Positions 11,861 through 25,007 of a DNA stretch of 64,000 bases are shown one piece after another. The stretch spans positions 11,940,761 through 12,004,760 of the forward strand of contig OY540818.1 of assembly GCA_961205875.1 (NCBI GenBank), in the 5' to 3' direction. Source of the DNA: Sialis fuliginosa. Taxonomy: Eukaryota > Arthropoda > Insecta > Megaloptera > Sialidae. Within the stretch, counting starts at the first letter, position 1; each line of letters starts with the position of its first letter. The notes beneath the pieces were generated by a model, which made no database searches, was not told the DNA's origin, and saw nothing but the letters and a program-made list of their open reading frames with translations. The position numbers were made by a program, and so were the translations under genes.

Positions 11861-14422
11861 TGTAGTTATAATGATAATCTAACATTGCTACCTCGAGTTC
11901 AATTATCGTAAGATGCAAATCAAATTTTACGTTGTTATTACAAATGTGATATCGTTTGTACATTCTTGTTAACAATCCTTTGTTGATAATTTACTTTAAT
12001 TGTTACATTTTAGTTTCTGGGAAATTTTCATCTTATATATTTGAAAAGGGTAATAGAAGATCAAACTTATATATTTAAGAAGATAAGGTGACAGCTATAT
12101 TTCCCTTGTCAAGTGTCTTTTACGGAATTTTCTATTTCTTCCTTAGAAAAAAAACAGAACCGTATTAAAATATTGAAAACGAACCGAGATCCTAAAAATT
12201 TTGAGGGTTTTCTGGTAACATTTTTAAATCAAACTTACATCTGTATTTTTGTTTCATTTTATTGAGTAAGTATATCGTTTTACAAGCAATTCTGATATTT
12301 TTTTAAATTTATGTCTGTATTTTTATTAGCGCCTACTGAACACTGAAATAAAATATATAACTTTCATTGTTAGAAAGCATAATACCCTAAAATTAGTTTA
12401 GGTTAGATATCATTACGCAACCTCATCAAGAAGCTGATCAGTGACTTAAAACACGTACGGAGAATTAGTGAATTAGTGGGCGTTACATTGTTACACAGTG
12501 TCAAACTGGAGACAAAACCAGCATGGCATGATAAATAGAGAGGTGCAGTTGAGAGAAATATAGTATCTAATAACATTATAAAATATATCACTAGCTTCAT
12601 TAAAAATTAAGTATAGAACACAAAAAAAACATATTTAAATAATTTTCTAAAGTACGAGTAAAGCCTCGCGTATTAGTGTCCCGTACCCCGTATAGTATAT
12701 CAATTTTTTTATTTTGAATTGTGAAAACTAGATTAATTTTAAACACTGCATATTTAAAACCTGTAAATCTTCTTTATAAATTAATTTGTTATCAGTTTAA
12801 ATACTATCGTGATCACGGCATTATTATACAAATTCTCATTTTTTTCAGATTTTCATCACTATTACATTATGAGATACGGAGGAGAAAATATTTGAACTTT
12901 TTTTTTAATTTGCCAAAAGAACTTTTTAATAATAAAAAAACGTTTACATATTTAAATTCCCTAAGTTGTCAACTTTATTTGATACTCCAAAGACTGGGAT
13001 TGAATAAAATACATTTTTGATAACCCATTTCTCCCCTTAAAAAGTGCCAAAAACTTAAAATATAATTTTTATAAGTCAGGTCTTTTATTGGTACACAATT
13101 TACTATAATTAAGCCAAATCTCTTATTTTTAAATCAAACAGTTCAGTAGCTAGAAGGATGTTTTCCGATAGCCTCGAACATAAAACGAATTAATATTTTT
13201 TGGTATAAAATAAATAAAATGGAGTTCTTCGGTTTGCGTTCTTAAATTCTAAAATAATCTAAAGTATATAATTATATAATAAACCCTATAATAGGTATGA
13301 TATCATATGTATTATAATTTAAGTATTCAAATACTTAAACTAATCTGTATAATCAACAAATAAACATAAAAGAAATCACCGTAAAATTTAAGTTATCATA
13401 AATATTCCTTATTTAAAAATATTTATTAGTCTACAGAATTTATTAACAAAAACACTGCGGAACTTTTAAAACCGTAAGGCTGGAGGTTGGTAGATAAATG
13501 TCCAAGATACCGTTTCTAATGGAACCGAATGGCGACCGTTGAATTCTATGTACATTGAATATACCTATGTACAAAGTAGCTACCGTCTTGTAGTAGTTTT
13601 TAATAGTGTTTATATCAGGGGCTCTTAAATTGTTTTACCATACATACTGGAATTAACATTATCTTCTTTTACAAAACTACATTATATATTGTTTATGCCA
13701 CAATAGAGTATCTATTACGATTTTTTTAATATTTAAGATACAGTATCTATAGTTTTATTTTAAATTAATTTAATAATATTTTAAAGTACACCAAAATCAG
13801 AATAACAAGTGGTATTTTTGTTAAGTCAAAGTTAAAGCTGAAATAGAAGAAATTAAAAACATTGATAGTTTTAATAGATTTTACAAAAAAATATATATTA
13901 TATTTCTATTATTAGAGTAGGTAGATTTCTTTTTCAACATACTCATTAAATTTTTATCATCAGTAGGTACTAAAATAATTATTTGATATGTCAAAATTAC
14001 TTAGAGAATTTTTCTATGAAAAATAAATACACGTATTGCTTTTTATGTCAAGAACATGATACATTTTTACATTAACATTTCATGTACAGTATATACAAAA
14101 AAATGTTTTAATGAGGTACGAGAAAATTTTTATAAAATTTGTAATACACAGTTCATATATATGTTATATAGAGGGTACAGAAGTTCATTATACGGTAAAT
14201 ATGGATTTCAATTATATTTTAGATACATTCAAATATTTGATTCCCTGTTAATGTGATGTTTGATCAATTTTTTTCTAATTCCCACTGTTTTATAAACAAT
14301 TCAAAAAATTCAAAAATTGATAATTGTTAACATCCGTTTCCGGTTATAAGTTCGTTTTCAAAAATATAAAATCTCACCCTTCTATAAATTGTCGTTTTTG
14401 ATAACAACGTCTACAAATCGAC
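11861..14422. other. AT-rich intergenic sequence
   Basis: No gene seen. Contains the diverged dispersed repeat at 12940-13160 and a short repeat word (GCGTATTAGTGTCCCGTAC) at about 12668-12686 that recurs inverted at about 34597-34615. Confidence 0.5.
12940..13160 (+). repeat. Dispersed repeat family C, copy 1
   Basis: Shares order and words with 48040-48260: TTTAAATTCC, TTTGATA, GGGATTGAATAAA, AAAGTGCCAAAAACTTAAAA, ACAATTTACTATAATTA. The copies are diverged. Confidence 0.6.

Positions 14423-14454
<32 letters not shown>
14423..14454. repeat. (AAT)10 microsatellite
   Basis: About ten AAT units, just 3' of an R1-like LINE fragment read on the opposite strand. It may mark the element's tail, though the intervening 190 bp are not recognised. 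Confidence 0.85.
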
Positions 14455-14455
<1 letters not shown>

Positions 14456-14640
14456 GGACCTTCTCACCATAAGGTGATTAGGTCTTTTCAGTTTATTTAC
14501 TGCTATAGGAATTTTACAGGCGATCCCTTAACCCACCATTATCAGTTATGTTATTAATGTACAGCATATTTGATTTAACATTTATTTATATATATTTAAT
14601 ATTCTAATTTATTTTATTTTAACCCAATTAATATCAAATT

Positions 14641-14842
14641 ATAGTTGATCACTGGTGAAAGTCATAAGGTGTTCTTTGAGCTCTTCTATTAGATATGGAT
14701 CTATTATTTCATGGATCCTTGGAGCCCAGTGACCTTTTTTTCATATTGTTTCACATACATCGCAGTTTGGTGATTGTCTCTTTCCAATTCGATGTAGATG
14801 CTGTCCAAATTCCCCATGTCGTGTCAATATTTCGGTAAATTT
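14641..14842 (-). pseudogene. R1/I-type non-LTR retrotransposon fragment (C-terminal end)
   Basis: On the reverse strand the frame reads FTEILTRHGEFGQHLHRIG, then KRQSPNCDVCETI, an in-frame TGA and KKGHWAPRIHEII.... The LTRHGEFGQHLHRIG...SPNCDVC pattern is typical of the region just after reverse transcriptase/RNase H in R1-like elements. The fragment is short, has a stop in frame, and nothing upstream (15019-14843) looks like the rest of the enzyme. It is a dead remnant. Confidence 0.7.
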
Positions 14843-15466
14843 CTTCTCGTATTTTGGAATTACAAATTCATAAACATTAGTTTTTGGGAAAAATAGGAAG
14901 GTAATCCTGACAGACGAACACACAAGCATCATGGTGAAAATAGTCGGTATGGATTCAGGGAAGATAAAAATGGCCGTATAAAAAGTTAAAATGTCAGTCG
15001 ATTTTAATTCATTGTACACAATATTTCAATGAATTAAGTTTTTAAAACTTAATTAGTCCACTTTACATTTACCAGTGTTTTGACGTAAGTACTTTAAATA
15101 AGGCTGTAACTATAACAAACGATTCATCAAAATTATTTGAAATTTTAATCCTTAATCTCTTTTTATTTAATATCATTATGAAGTTCGTGTGGCTTATAGT
15201 TCCAGAGTAATATGTTACCAAACAGGAGATACTTTTTATCCACCCGATATACAGGCATATATATCAACCCATACTTCACTAAAACGAAAATAAACTGGCA
15301 GTCAATGATAATAACTTAACATTAAATTCTGACATTTCAACGGTTATTAATTCTGGCATTAGAATGAAATAAATTCAACATTAATAAATGGTATTCATCA
15401 AACATATAATAGAAAACCGGTATATGATCCATAAATTATTTATTAGCAAGTTACAAAAATTTCTCA

Positions 15467-15490
15467 TTATATATATATATTATATATATA
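15467..15490. repeat. (AT)n microsatellite
   Basis: Near-perfect AT dinucleotide run with one TT interruption. Confidence 0.8.
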
Positions 15491-16331
15491 GATATTTACT
15501 CAATGTAATAGGTATATAGGGGAAAGTATGGTATATTGGACCACTCGCTTAATTGTACCACCCTTGTATTTCGAAAAGTAGTTATCTGATTCCTTAAATG
15601 ACAACACCGTGCGATAGGCGCCTAACTTTATTGCATATCGGCTACATTGTTTTTCTTGACAAGTTGAATGTTAATGTTATGATTCCGCAAATGTAAATAA
15701 GTGATTTTCGATGTAATTTTGAGTAATTCGTGCTAAGGGTGTAGTTAGTACAAAGGTAAGCACACAGCGTTTTTAATTTATAATTTATAGCAGCAATTTA
15801 TTAACAATTAACTGTCATGGATTGATTGGTGGCTTTGATAGGTTATGTTTTTGTTAGATTTTTTTTTAGTTTTTTTTTAATACTTAAAATAGATAATTAG
15901 ATAAATAATTGTTTCATATTCTGTAATTAATAAATATATATTATGTTTTGTTAACAGGTATATTTTAGTTAAGATTCTATTAGTCCAAATTAGCAACCCC
16001 GTGGTTCAATTTACATTACCGATTGGCTAAATTAAAACAAAGCTCCGATCTCACATTTTATTGATTGTTTTATGTTAATTAATACTTAATAAAACCAAAA
16101 TTTATTAAAATAATTTGTCTAAACCTAGAACAAGTATACTAATATCTTTTTTTTAAATATATTCTGGATTAAATTATAGTAAGTGAAAATTAATAAATTA
16201 TTATTCTCAATATAGACATGATACTATTAATTTTCATTGTTATAAAAACGTACTAAGCATATGAATATTAATGGCATAAACAAAAATTTGTTATATTCAG
16301 TAAAATTTTACTATATGATAAACAGAATAAA

Positions 16332-16386
16332 AACATCTGCCAAGTAAATGCACAGTGGTTTCTCGTGCTAACTTCGCCAAAGGTCG
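16332..16386 (-). repeat. Dispersed repeat family B, inverted copy
   Basis: The reverse strand reads CGACCTTTGGCGAAGTTAGC, then ACGAGAAACCACTGTGCATT and ACTTGGCAGATG, matching copies at 6695 and 19690. Confidence 0.7.
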
Positions 16387-17015
16387 TTATAATAACCGGC
16401 TGTAAACAAAATAACTAGCTTCCTAGTCCATTATACGAAACTATGAACCAAACGATGTTACACCGCTGCTATGTTGAACGAATAATTGCGGAGCACACTG
16501 GTAACAATGTAAGGTAGCATGTTATGAATCCTATATCTTTCATTGTCTAAGGTTTTTACAACGCTAAACAATTGATGATCGTTAATAATTTAACTTGCAT
16601 AATTTTTTTTTTCAAAGTCCATTGACTTCCTAACAAGGACAAAGATATTAAGTTTCGATACAACATATCAATAATAATATTTTTTATGATGATATGAAAA
16701 GTAAACAATTTCCAAAACTAAATACATTTACATTGAAATAACAGCATTCTGTTTATTAATTCCATGATTACGTACAATTTACCTGTCATGTTTACAACAA
16801 ACAAATTATATACAGTAATGAATCAAACGTCAGCTGAACTTGCATATATTTATATGACAGTGATACGTATTTTGTATATTTTCATGTGCAGGAAATTTTA
16901 ATGAAAAATATGCACGCATTATTATACTGATTTAAACTCAAATTTATTAATTACGTTGTTTTTAAAGTTAGCTAATAACATTGAACTATAGCCCAGATAA
17001 TAATATTTTGGATAT

Positions 17016-17053
17016 AAGGAATGTATATTTTCTTAAAACTCCCTAACAAAATC
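17016..17053 (-). repeat. Dispersed repeat family A, partial copy
   Basis: The reverse strand has GATTTTGTTAGGGAGTTTT and AAATATACATTCC, matching the end of the 18537-18684 copy. Confidence 0.5.
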
Positions 17054-18536
17054 TAATACATGAAGAAGCGAACAGCGGCTCACCCAGAAAAAAAAAGTTA
17101 ATATGTTTGAAAACTATACATATACTGAATTGTCTTTGTTTAGGTATAAGATGCAATCTTAGAAAAAAATTGCAATTCCATCATTTTTTTTTTATTGAAG
17201 AATAAAGATTTTGGACATTTTCATCTATGATTTACGAATCAAAATTTAATTTAAAAAATTATTCTACTATATAAAATATAAACCTCAAAATATGAATTTA
17301 TTTGGGCATAAGTAACTTCTAATCATTTTAAAATACCACAGGATTTTATTATTTAAAAAATATTGATCATTGTATGTTTCACCGCCATTTTTAAAGATAT
17401 ATAATCATTATCGACTTCTATTTTTATAAGCTTTTATAAACATATACTATTTATATTTTAACTTTTTTATACAAACAAAATAAACTTTACTGAATTTTCT
17501 TTAATGAATATAATTTATTTTTTTGTTAATTAAATTATTAAAACGTGTTGTTTTTATTTAATCTCATATTATTACTCATCACCCAAGTGCTGTAGTGCAA
17601 TTAAAAGTAATTAATTTTGTTTACTAAAAATTAAATGTATTCAATTTGAAATATATATTTATTTATAATATTCAGAATAATTTACAAACCATTCCAGTAA
17701 AATATTTTTTGGTCAGAAATAATTAAAGTAGTATTTAACAATGCAGACATATAAATGGTACTAATTTTGACGTTAAAATCACATTTTAAATACAAACTGA
17801 CCTTTTCATATTAGTTGGGAATGTGATTTCAACAGGTGGAGTTGAAGTCCACTGGTTGGGCTACAATGGACATGGGTGGATGTCAGTTGCAGTGAAAACA
17901 ACCTTCCTAGGGGAGCACATCCTAAACTAAACGAGCTTTTCTGGAGATATCTAGGTTAGGGTTATATGGGTCAATCCTTACTCAACCCAAAAACATGATT
18001 TCAAATAAGATGAAACAAATTTGCAATAAGAACATGTGAAATTAAATTTGGCGCAACCTCTACACTGTAAAGTGGAAAAAGATAAGGCACAGCTAAAAAA
18101 AAGAAAAAAAATGCCATAAAATATGTAGTTGATAAAATCTATAGTTTTATATTAAAATCAATTTTTAAGAAAATATCTAGACAACTACTCTTACACAAAA
18201 TATGTTACTTACACAAGCTCGAATCCAAGTATGTATGAACATTCATACTGTAACGTATTTAGATATTGCAATGGTTTCGTAAAATTATTATATCTAGTGA
18301 ACTAAAAGTCCAATTTACCCTATTTTTAATTTTTTTAAAAGATAATTAAATGTACTAGAATCAATTTTACACATTCTTGGTCATAAATAACTTTATACCT
18401 ATCAAAAAGGCTATCGAACTCAAAATTTTGCATTTTTAAAATAAAATTTTAAGTTTGACCGCCACTTTGAAGTGTATACAATTATTTTTGGTTAAAATAA
18501 TAATGAAAAAGGTTGTAGAAAATTTAATTATCTGTT

Positions 18537-18684
18537 TAAAATGCGAAAGACGGGGTTGATTGAACATTCCGTTCATTAGATACAGAGTGTTTACAAAATC
18601 CTTGTAAAACAAAACTTTGTACCCTTGGTTGATGGTGTTCCGGAGCAAATTTTGCTAGGGAGTTTTCAGGAAATATACATCAGG
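18537..18684 (+). repeat. Dispersed repeat family A, copy 2
   Basis: Holds GAAAGACGGGGTTGATTG, TTACAAAATCCTTGTAA, GATGGTGTTCCGG, TTTGCTAGGG and GGAAATATACATCAGG. It aligns over about 140 bp with the inverted copy at 4245-4380. Confidence 0.7.
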
Positions 18685-19689
18685 ACATGTTCTAATCACT
18701 GTTTAAATTTGGCACTTCATACATTTTTCCAAATTTTACACCAGTAAAAAATTCTACATTGCCTGGACTATCATAGTACCAAAATCACGAATTCAATTGA
18801 CACCAAAATTCATAGGTTTTAATTCCTCGCTGGATACATTTTTACAGGAATTATCGTGAACGAAAGAAAACTCTACAGACAGACGCAGACACGATCGCTA
18901 CTTAAAAAACAACTATTATTTACGTTTTGAAGGTTCAGTTAGTATTTATCTTGGATACGATTTTTCGATCTTATTATATAGTAAAAAAATTAATAAACAA
19001 GTAAAATATAATTTTCTTAAAAATACTTTTTTGTATAATCTAAATTACATTATCGAAAAAAATAATAAATACATAATACAAGCTAAAAACATATTCATTA
19101 AAATATTGCATTAATCCAGAGAATAAAATCGCAGTGTTGATAATGTTTCTAATATGCATACATTAAAATATAATCTGCAAAAATAAAAATGTATATAGTT
19201 AAACCACATAACACTTTCGCGACACATTTGCCTTTTGAAAATGTCAGAGGTTAACAATGACCGTTGACCCTTAGGTAGTCATTCATAACTTACACAAAGT
19301 GTGGAGAAACTTTTCAAAAGATTTTACTGATAATATTTCGTTCTTTGCGAAGCTATATGTTCATACTTGTACTTTATAGGTGATATATAATATTTCATTT
19401 GCTTGTTTAATGAGAAAAGTTTATTATGATCGTATGTTCATTAGTATGTATGTATAATTTGTCGAAATAAATTAATTTATAATTGAGTATATAATATCAG
19501 TATAAGATACTGACTTATATTGTGTTGTATATTATAATATTAGTTATTATTAATATACAAACGAAAAGGTATGGAAACATAATATAACAAATGGGGTGTT
19601 TTAATTAGTATGTACTAAATTAAACACGAAAAAATAATCAGGTGCGTCTTAAGAAAAATTTCGAACTATTATAATAATATTTTTTAGTA

Positions 19690-19800
19690 AAATTAAATGG
19701 TTAACCAATGCCAGGCAATTCATCTGAACACTTTATCAGTTCACCTTTGGTGAATTTAGCATGACGAAGCACTGTGCTTTTACTTGGCAGATGCTTTTTT
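19690..19800 (+). repeat. Dispersed repeat family B, copy 3
   Basis: AAATGGTTAACCAAT, then TCACCTTTGGTGAATTTAGC, GAAGCACTGTGC and TTACTTGGCAGATG. Confidence 0.7.
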
Positions 19801-20139
19801 TTAAATAAAATTTTTAATGTGGTGCTCAGTGTGCCTGATTAATATGTTTTTTAATATAAAATTTAATTTGGATAACTACAAGAACGATTAAAAAACACTG
19901 TTATATATCCATATAAACGTATTAACCACATATAAACATACATCTTATCTTGTGACATCATGCGCAGAACAGTGTAAATATGAAACTATAGTGCATTTTA
20001 TATGTATACGTATGTATAAAAAAGAAAAAACAATATTTTTTATTAGATTTATGAATACAATAAATAATATAGTCTATTTATAAAATTTTCACAGCTTACC
20101 AATGCATGTACTTACAATGGCAAGCAAAAAAATATTTCC

Positions 20140-20310
20140 TCGCAACCGCGGCATGTAAGCGATTCGCAAGCGTGTTTGGATCAACTAATTATTTGCATCG
20201 CAGCGGAAATCCACTTGTTGCAACGAACCAGATTCCGTTTTTGCTGATTTAATAAAGCGCGGCGGATTTGCAACACCACATCAGATTTCCATTTCCGTGC
20301 GCGCGAGTCT
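20140..20310. promoter_or_regulatory. GC-elevated block, possible conserved element
   Basis: Contains CCTCGCAACCGCGGCATG, GCGATTCGCAAGCG, AAAGCGCGGCGGATTTGC and CCGTGCGCGCGAG. A GTAAGC donor-like site follows GGCAT at about 20155. There is no supportable protein. It may be an enhancer or an alternative leader exon. Confidence 0.3.
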
Positions 20311-20527
20311 TACGGAACTCCTTGCAAACAATACAAGCTCACAAATATACAAGAATATCTATACACATGATGTAAATTTTGTGCTAGTGTGTGTGTGTCT
20401 TATCCGTTTGTTTAAAATTTATAGAATGAATTTCTTAAAAAGAAGCGTCCATTTATTACGCGATGGGGAAGGGGGGTTAAAACCAAACCTTGGATAATTA
20501 ATGGACCCTCCAAACTGAATTTTTTGC

Positions 20528-20788
20528 ATATCGCTGGTGAAGATCCAGGACCTCCTATCTGACAAAAAGAAAAATATTCAGGGGAGCGTTTAAACTGAAT
20601 ATCTTCGAGAATACAGTGAATTTAATGAAACCAAAAATATGTTTCGTACAAAATACAATGTTGTCTGTTGTAAACCATAAAATTTGATCATTTCCCGTAA
20701 TTATTACGAACACGCTGTATCAAAAAGTAATTTTCGAAAAAAATTCAGAAAATTCAGAGAGAAGGTCCAGGATCTTCACCAGCGATAT
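20528..20788. mobile_element. 261-bp MITE with about 34-bp TIRs
   Basis: The left end ATATCGCTGGTGAAGATCCA and right end, ending GATCTTCACCAGCGATAT, are inverted copies, extending to GGACCTCCTATCTGA against its diverged partner. No coding capacity. The target duplication is not clear. Confidence 0.75.
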
Positions 20789-22329
20789 TCGTTTCTTAAA
20801 CTTTAATCAAATTGATATAACTGTATTTTACAATACTTTATTTGATTTTAACTTCCACTTTTTAAATAAATTTTGATAAAAAACAAATGTTACGTCGAAA
20901 CAGAATATTAATCTTGGTATACTAGTTCTAGATCACCCTGTATAAAATTATATATAATAAAATAGTAAGTAAAATAAAAATAATTTGATGTTATAACTAG
21001 TAGAACTATGTACATTTCAGATTTTTTTTTCTGATATAATCGTATCTTTCAGCCACGACCATAATAAAGTTTATAATGAATATCTGGCCATGCATGGCGA
21101 CTTTCATTAGAACTTCCATCTTCAGTGAATTTAAAGTTTTTAATTAAATTTATAGTTGTTGGATTGTGAATGCATAATATAGTTAATTCTTTTAAGTATT
21201 CAATTAAATTAACACTGAGCAATTTTTATTGTAATTGAATTTACGGTTTATTTTTATAAAGCAATGATAAATTAATTTTTTTAAGAACTAGTATTATTTC
21301 GGGGAAAAAATGCATTATTCACCATCATTGCACCGCCTGGTGTGTCGGACTCTAACCGACTAAAAAAACTTCCGAATCTAGGTACAAATAATGTCTTCGT
21401 GTATTATAGAATACTTTTTGAAGAAGTCAGTAATATAATATATTTTTAATAACCAATAATAAACATCTAACAAATGTAAATCACTATCCCAACAAAAATT
21501 ACGTCAGTTCAATCTAGATCAGTATGATTCAACAAAAAATATTTAAAGATAATCCTCAAAATATCTGCTAGTCTGCAAATTGTCCGAAAACTCCGCGTGT
21601 AAGCATCTTGAATAAATTTGATTTTTTCACATTGTCCAAGTTTTATGAAGGGAACTTCACCGACACCAGTAAAGACAAAAGATTTTTCCTCGGGCGGATA
21701 TCTTTTTTATGTTGTGATATCTACTCGAAACCCAAGAAATCTTCAGGGAATCTTACAGATGTCCTATTACAGTACAAATGTTACTTGTCTGTTTAGAATA
21801 TTTCAAACATCCCCATAGAATATACCCATTGTTCGTAAGGAAATATCTCAGTCACGAACTAAAATCTCTCTGTGTGTCAGTGGCGACTAATGTGTGGTGG
21901 GTAATGAGTGACTAAATATCATCTAATCTAAATTACCGAAGTATAATTAATAATTAATAAGGATAAAATTAATATCGTTCAAAATAATTACAATTATATC
22001 AGTAATTATACACGGAAAATATAATATTTAAAAAGTAAAGAACAATATTAATTTAGTCTTTTTGATTTTTCTTTATCAAAAAATAACGCGCGATACAAGT
22101 AATTTCGCTGATCAAATTGATGTTCATAGTACAAACTGTAAAAAGCTTCATGTGTATGTACATCAAAAACTCAACATAGCAAAGTTAATAAACTTTTCGA
22201 GCTGTACTTTCTAAAGTAATCAGAATATTTTAACCAAAAAAAACTATAGATACATACATTACAAAGTTGAAATGAAAAGTAAAAAAATAAATGTAATAAA
22301 AATTGTTATCTGTTAGACCAGGAGTGGAA

Positions 22330-22685
22330 AACCTGAACCCGCGGGCCGCATGTAGTTCGCCGCACCCTTTTATAAACAATGTTAATTTGTAAAAAAAAAT
22401 CGATTATTTGATAGCTGCTAACTAACAAATACTTATTCAGCAATCCAGAAAACCTTTAATAAGGTATTAGCATTTGATTTATCAATTTTATTTTGTTTAT
22501 AATAGGGGGGAGAGAGAGCGGAAAAATAAATCTCGCCCAGGGCGCCAGATTTGCTAAGGCCTGCACTGCCTGTGGCCATATTTGAACAAATTATATTTAA
22601 TAAATAACGTTTTCTTAAGTATCGGGTTATTTAAAATGCCTGCAACTGGTTTTGCTTTCCCATTGTTTTTAAGATATTAATTAGA
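22330..22685. mobile_element. hAT-like fragment (GGGCCGCATGTAG type)
   Basis: Starts CAGGAGTGGAAAACC and GCGGGCCGCATG. Its 3' half (TTTGAACAAATTATA, TTAAGTATCGGG, TTTCCCATTGTTTTTAAGAT) matches 39445-39560, so the two are copies of one family. Confidence 0.55.
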
Positions 22686-22688
22686 CAA

Positions 22689-22808
22689 TACTTTTCTCGG
22701 TCTAGTCTCAAATGAAACCGAGACGAGAGTGCCTTAATTAGGATTGGTTTCAAAAATCGAAACGAGACAAGATTTTCCTAACCCTTATCTTGTTTCGTCT
22801 TGTGTGCA
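22689..22808 (-). repeat. GAGACGAG-type hAT-like fragment
   Basis: GAAACCGAGACGAGAG and CGAAACGAGACAAG words. On the reverse strand its end reads GGCTGCACACAAGACG, like the left end of the 35186-35719 element. Confidence 0.55.
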
Positions 22809-23686
22809 GCCTTAGTTCTTAATCATTTTATATATCAGTATAATAGATAGAACACATGCAAGTCCCAAGATCGTATTTGACAAGTTTACTCTAACCTACG
22901 ATTTTAACCTACCGCGCGTAAGAAATACATAGCTAAAAAAAAGTAAATATGTAAAATTTTCACTACAAGACACCACTGCTGTATGAATCGCTCTTCCTCT
23001 TCTTGTATTCTTATCTCTCATTAGCAAACGTCAGCAGTTTAACTTCAGTGAATGTTCAACGTCACTTTCTGTCTGGTTGTATGTATTCTTTATTTTGTGT
23101 AATTAAAACTATGCAAACTGAATTCTTGCACAGATAAGAATAATTTCTCTGCATGTTTTATATAATTGCATTGCTTTGTAAACAATCTAAAAAAAATACT
23201 TGAAGAAGTTTTAAAAAAAGCTCAAAATAATTTAATTTTATTCTTCCAACTCATTTAAATTTTAATTGCATATGTGTCCATTATTAAAGAATATTTGTTT
23301 TATAGTTTCCTTTGTTTATATCTTTTTAATTTTTTATGGTTTTAAAAAATATTTACCTATTGCCAATTGAAACACAATCTGTGCATTATTGGTACCTGAG
23401 AATAATCAGGGAAGGTAACATTTATGAGACTTATAAATAGTCATAATTATTACCTCTAAGCTCACAAACCTAGATATCAATGTTTTGGTTTAAATATAAT
23501 ATGTAATTTTATTGAAAATTATTGCGTAAATTTTCATATAGCGATGGGTGGATATTTTTTTTCAATCCACTCAAATATCTCAGAACATTAAAATCATAGG
23601 TAAAAATTTTTATATTTAGAAAAAAAGTAAAAATGCTTATTTTGGTCTACTAAAACTATATTGACAAATTATTTAGTATTTAATTG

Positions 23687-23724
23687 TATCCTCGCCATAT
23701 CGAAGATACGAGAAGCTTTGTGAT
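23687..23724 (+). repeat. Short dispersed repeat
   Basis: CCTCGCCATATCGAAGATAC followed by GAGAAGCTTTGTGAT. The same 35 bases with one change occur at 33558-33592, and a partial inverted copy is near 63934-63958. Confidence 0.7.
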
Positions 23725-24109
23725 TTTTTTACTTCAATAAATTAAACAGCAAAATAATAGATCAAAAGTTGTTTGTTTCCAAGTAAAAAATTTCTAATTA
23801 TTTTGAAGAATATTGGTTACTTTTTATTGAATCTCCGAGATATGTACTTGAGTGAATTGATAAAAATGACCCACTCTGTATTGTTTTATCACATAACTAT
23901 AAATCGAAAGAATTGAGTGACTAGCATGACCTATCAGTTTTCGAATTCATAAAAAAAGTATAACATAATTTAACTCTACAATATATCAAATAATTACACA
24001 TAATTTAAACAAAGATGTTATTTTCAATAATTATATAAACCTTGATTTTTCCAAACTAAAAGCAAACTACTGAAAGTGCTATAATTTTCAGCCACTTGAT
24101 GAACAATGT

Positions 24110-24380
24110 AGAACGAACAGCTGCGATTAATTAATGCGTACATTCTCTGTGTAGTATTTTATACATATTTAACTGTGTGCGTTATGCGTCGGGGTTCGTA
24201 AGCTTGTCAAACTGCAAACTAATAACTTCGAGTTTCGCGTAAATTGGTTTAATTTGTGTTACATGTCAACGCGCCAATCGCAAGGCTCCGTTCTAATTTC
24301 GGAAATTTGACAACATTAGATAATATAAGCCTCCAAAGACGGCAGACTTCCCGCGTTTAGGACAAACGTGTCGCACTATC
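24110..24380. promoter_or_regulatory. GC-elevated block, possible conserved element
   Basis: A run of complex sequence (TTATGCGTCGGGGTTCG, TCGAGTTTCGCG, CAACGCGCCAATCGCAAGG, GACGGCAGACTTCCCGCG) amid AT-rich DNA. No frame is open through it. Enhancer or promoter is a guess from composition only. Confidence 0.3.
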
Positions 24381-25007
24381 AGTGGTGTACCATAAATAAA
24401 TAATCTATCGAATTATTAAGATAATATACCCGTCATGTTTGTGCTAGTTTTACAATATTTAAATATCTTATTCGTCATAAATTTCAATAAATAGCGTTTG
24501 AAACAAAATAAAATTTTTAATGGAAAACAGAAAATTTCAAATAATGACATAATAAGAATTAGTACAAAATTATTTTTAATTCAACAAATTTAAATAAACA
24601 ATTTAGTTGCTTGAAACAACAAGTAACAACTTCTCTTAAAGTTTACTTCCTAAACGTATATTATTATTGTTTAAGGTTATGTTTAACTTTTGCAACAATG
24701 ATGGTAACCATCAGATAGGTTTAATTCTTTTTAAATGTAAATATCACATTTATATCAAATTTTTTTTAACTTTGAACAACATTATATTTTAATTTGATGT
24801 GGAATGAATTTTTATCAAAAAAGGGGGAAATAAACTTTAATAAAGGTTGTCAAGTCCCAAATGTATACGTTTAGAAAGTTTCACTGTAATAAATAATATA
24901 GAAAATTCAAAATACACAAAACGACTATTTGTTACTAGTTCGAATCTGGAACTATTAGGTTCTTGATGAGAACATCTTGTGAAGTCGAAACTCGTGTCGA
25001 GTTACAT

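Larger units (their letters stand above)
14843..20139. other. Intergenic sequence with scattered repeats
   Basis: No gene supported. Contains an (AT)n run at 15467-15490, a possible transposon end at 15518 (AGGGGAAAGTATGG), repeat copies at 16332, 17016, 18537 and 19690, and a moderately GC-rich stretch at 17820-17990 of unknown nature. Confidence 0.5.
21878..22978. mobile_element. Possible hAT-like element (CAGTGGCGACT ends), with insertions
   Basis: CAGTGGCGACTAAT at the left and AGACACCACTG at the right are similar inverted ends. Flanks CTGTGTGT and CTGTATGA agree at 6 of 8. It contains a second hAT-like fragment (about 22330-22685) and a GAGACGAG block (22689-22808). The pairing of these ends is tentative. 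Confidence 0.4.

Noticed and set aside
11580-11975. 131-codon reverse-strand frame
   Set aside because: Longest frame outside the gene but with no recognised domain or family. It lies in a block better explained as a leader or regulatory region.
19257-19275. Nuclear receptor DR1-like pair (GGGTCA-A-CGGTCA on the reverse strand)
   Set aside because: Two degenerate half-sites alone are expected by chance in a window this long.
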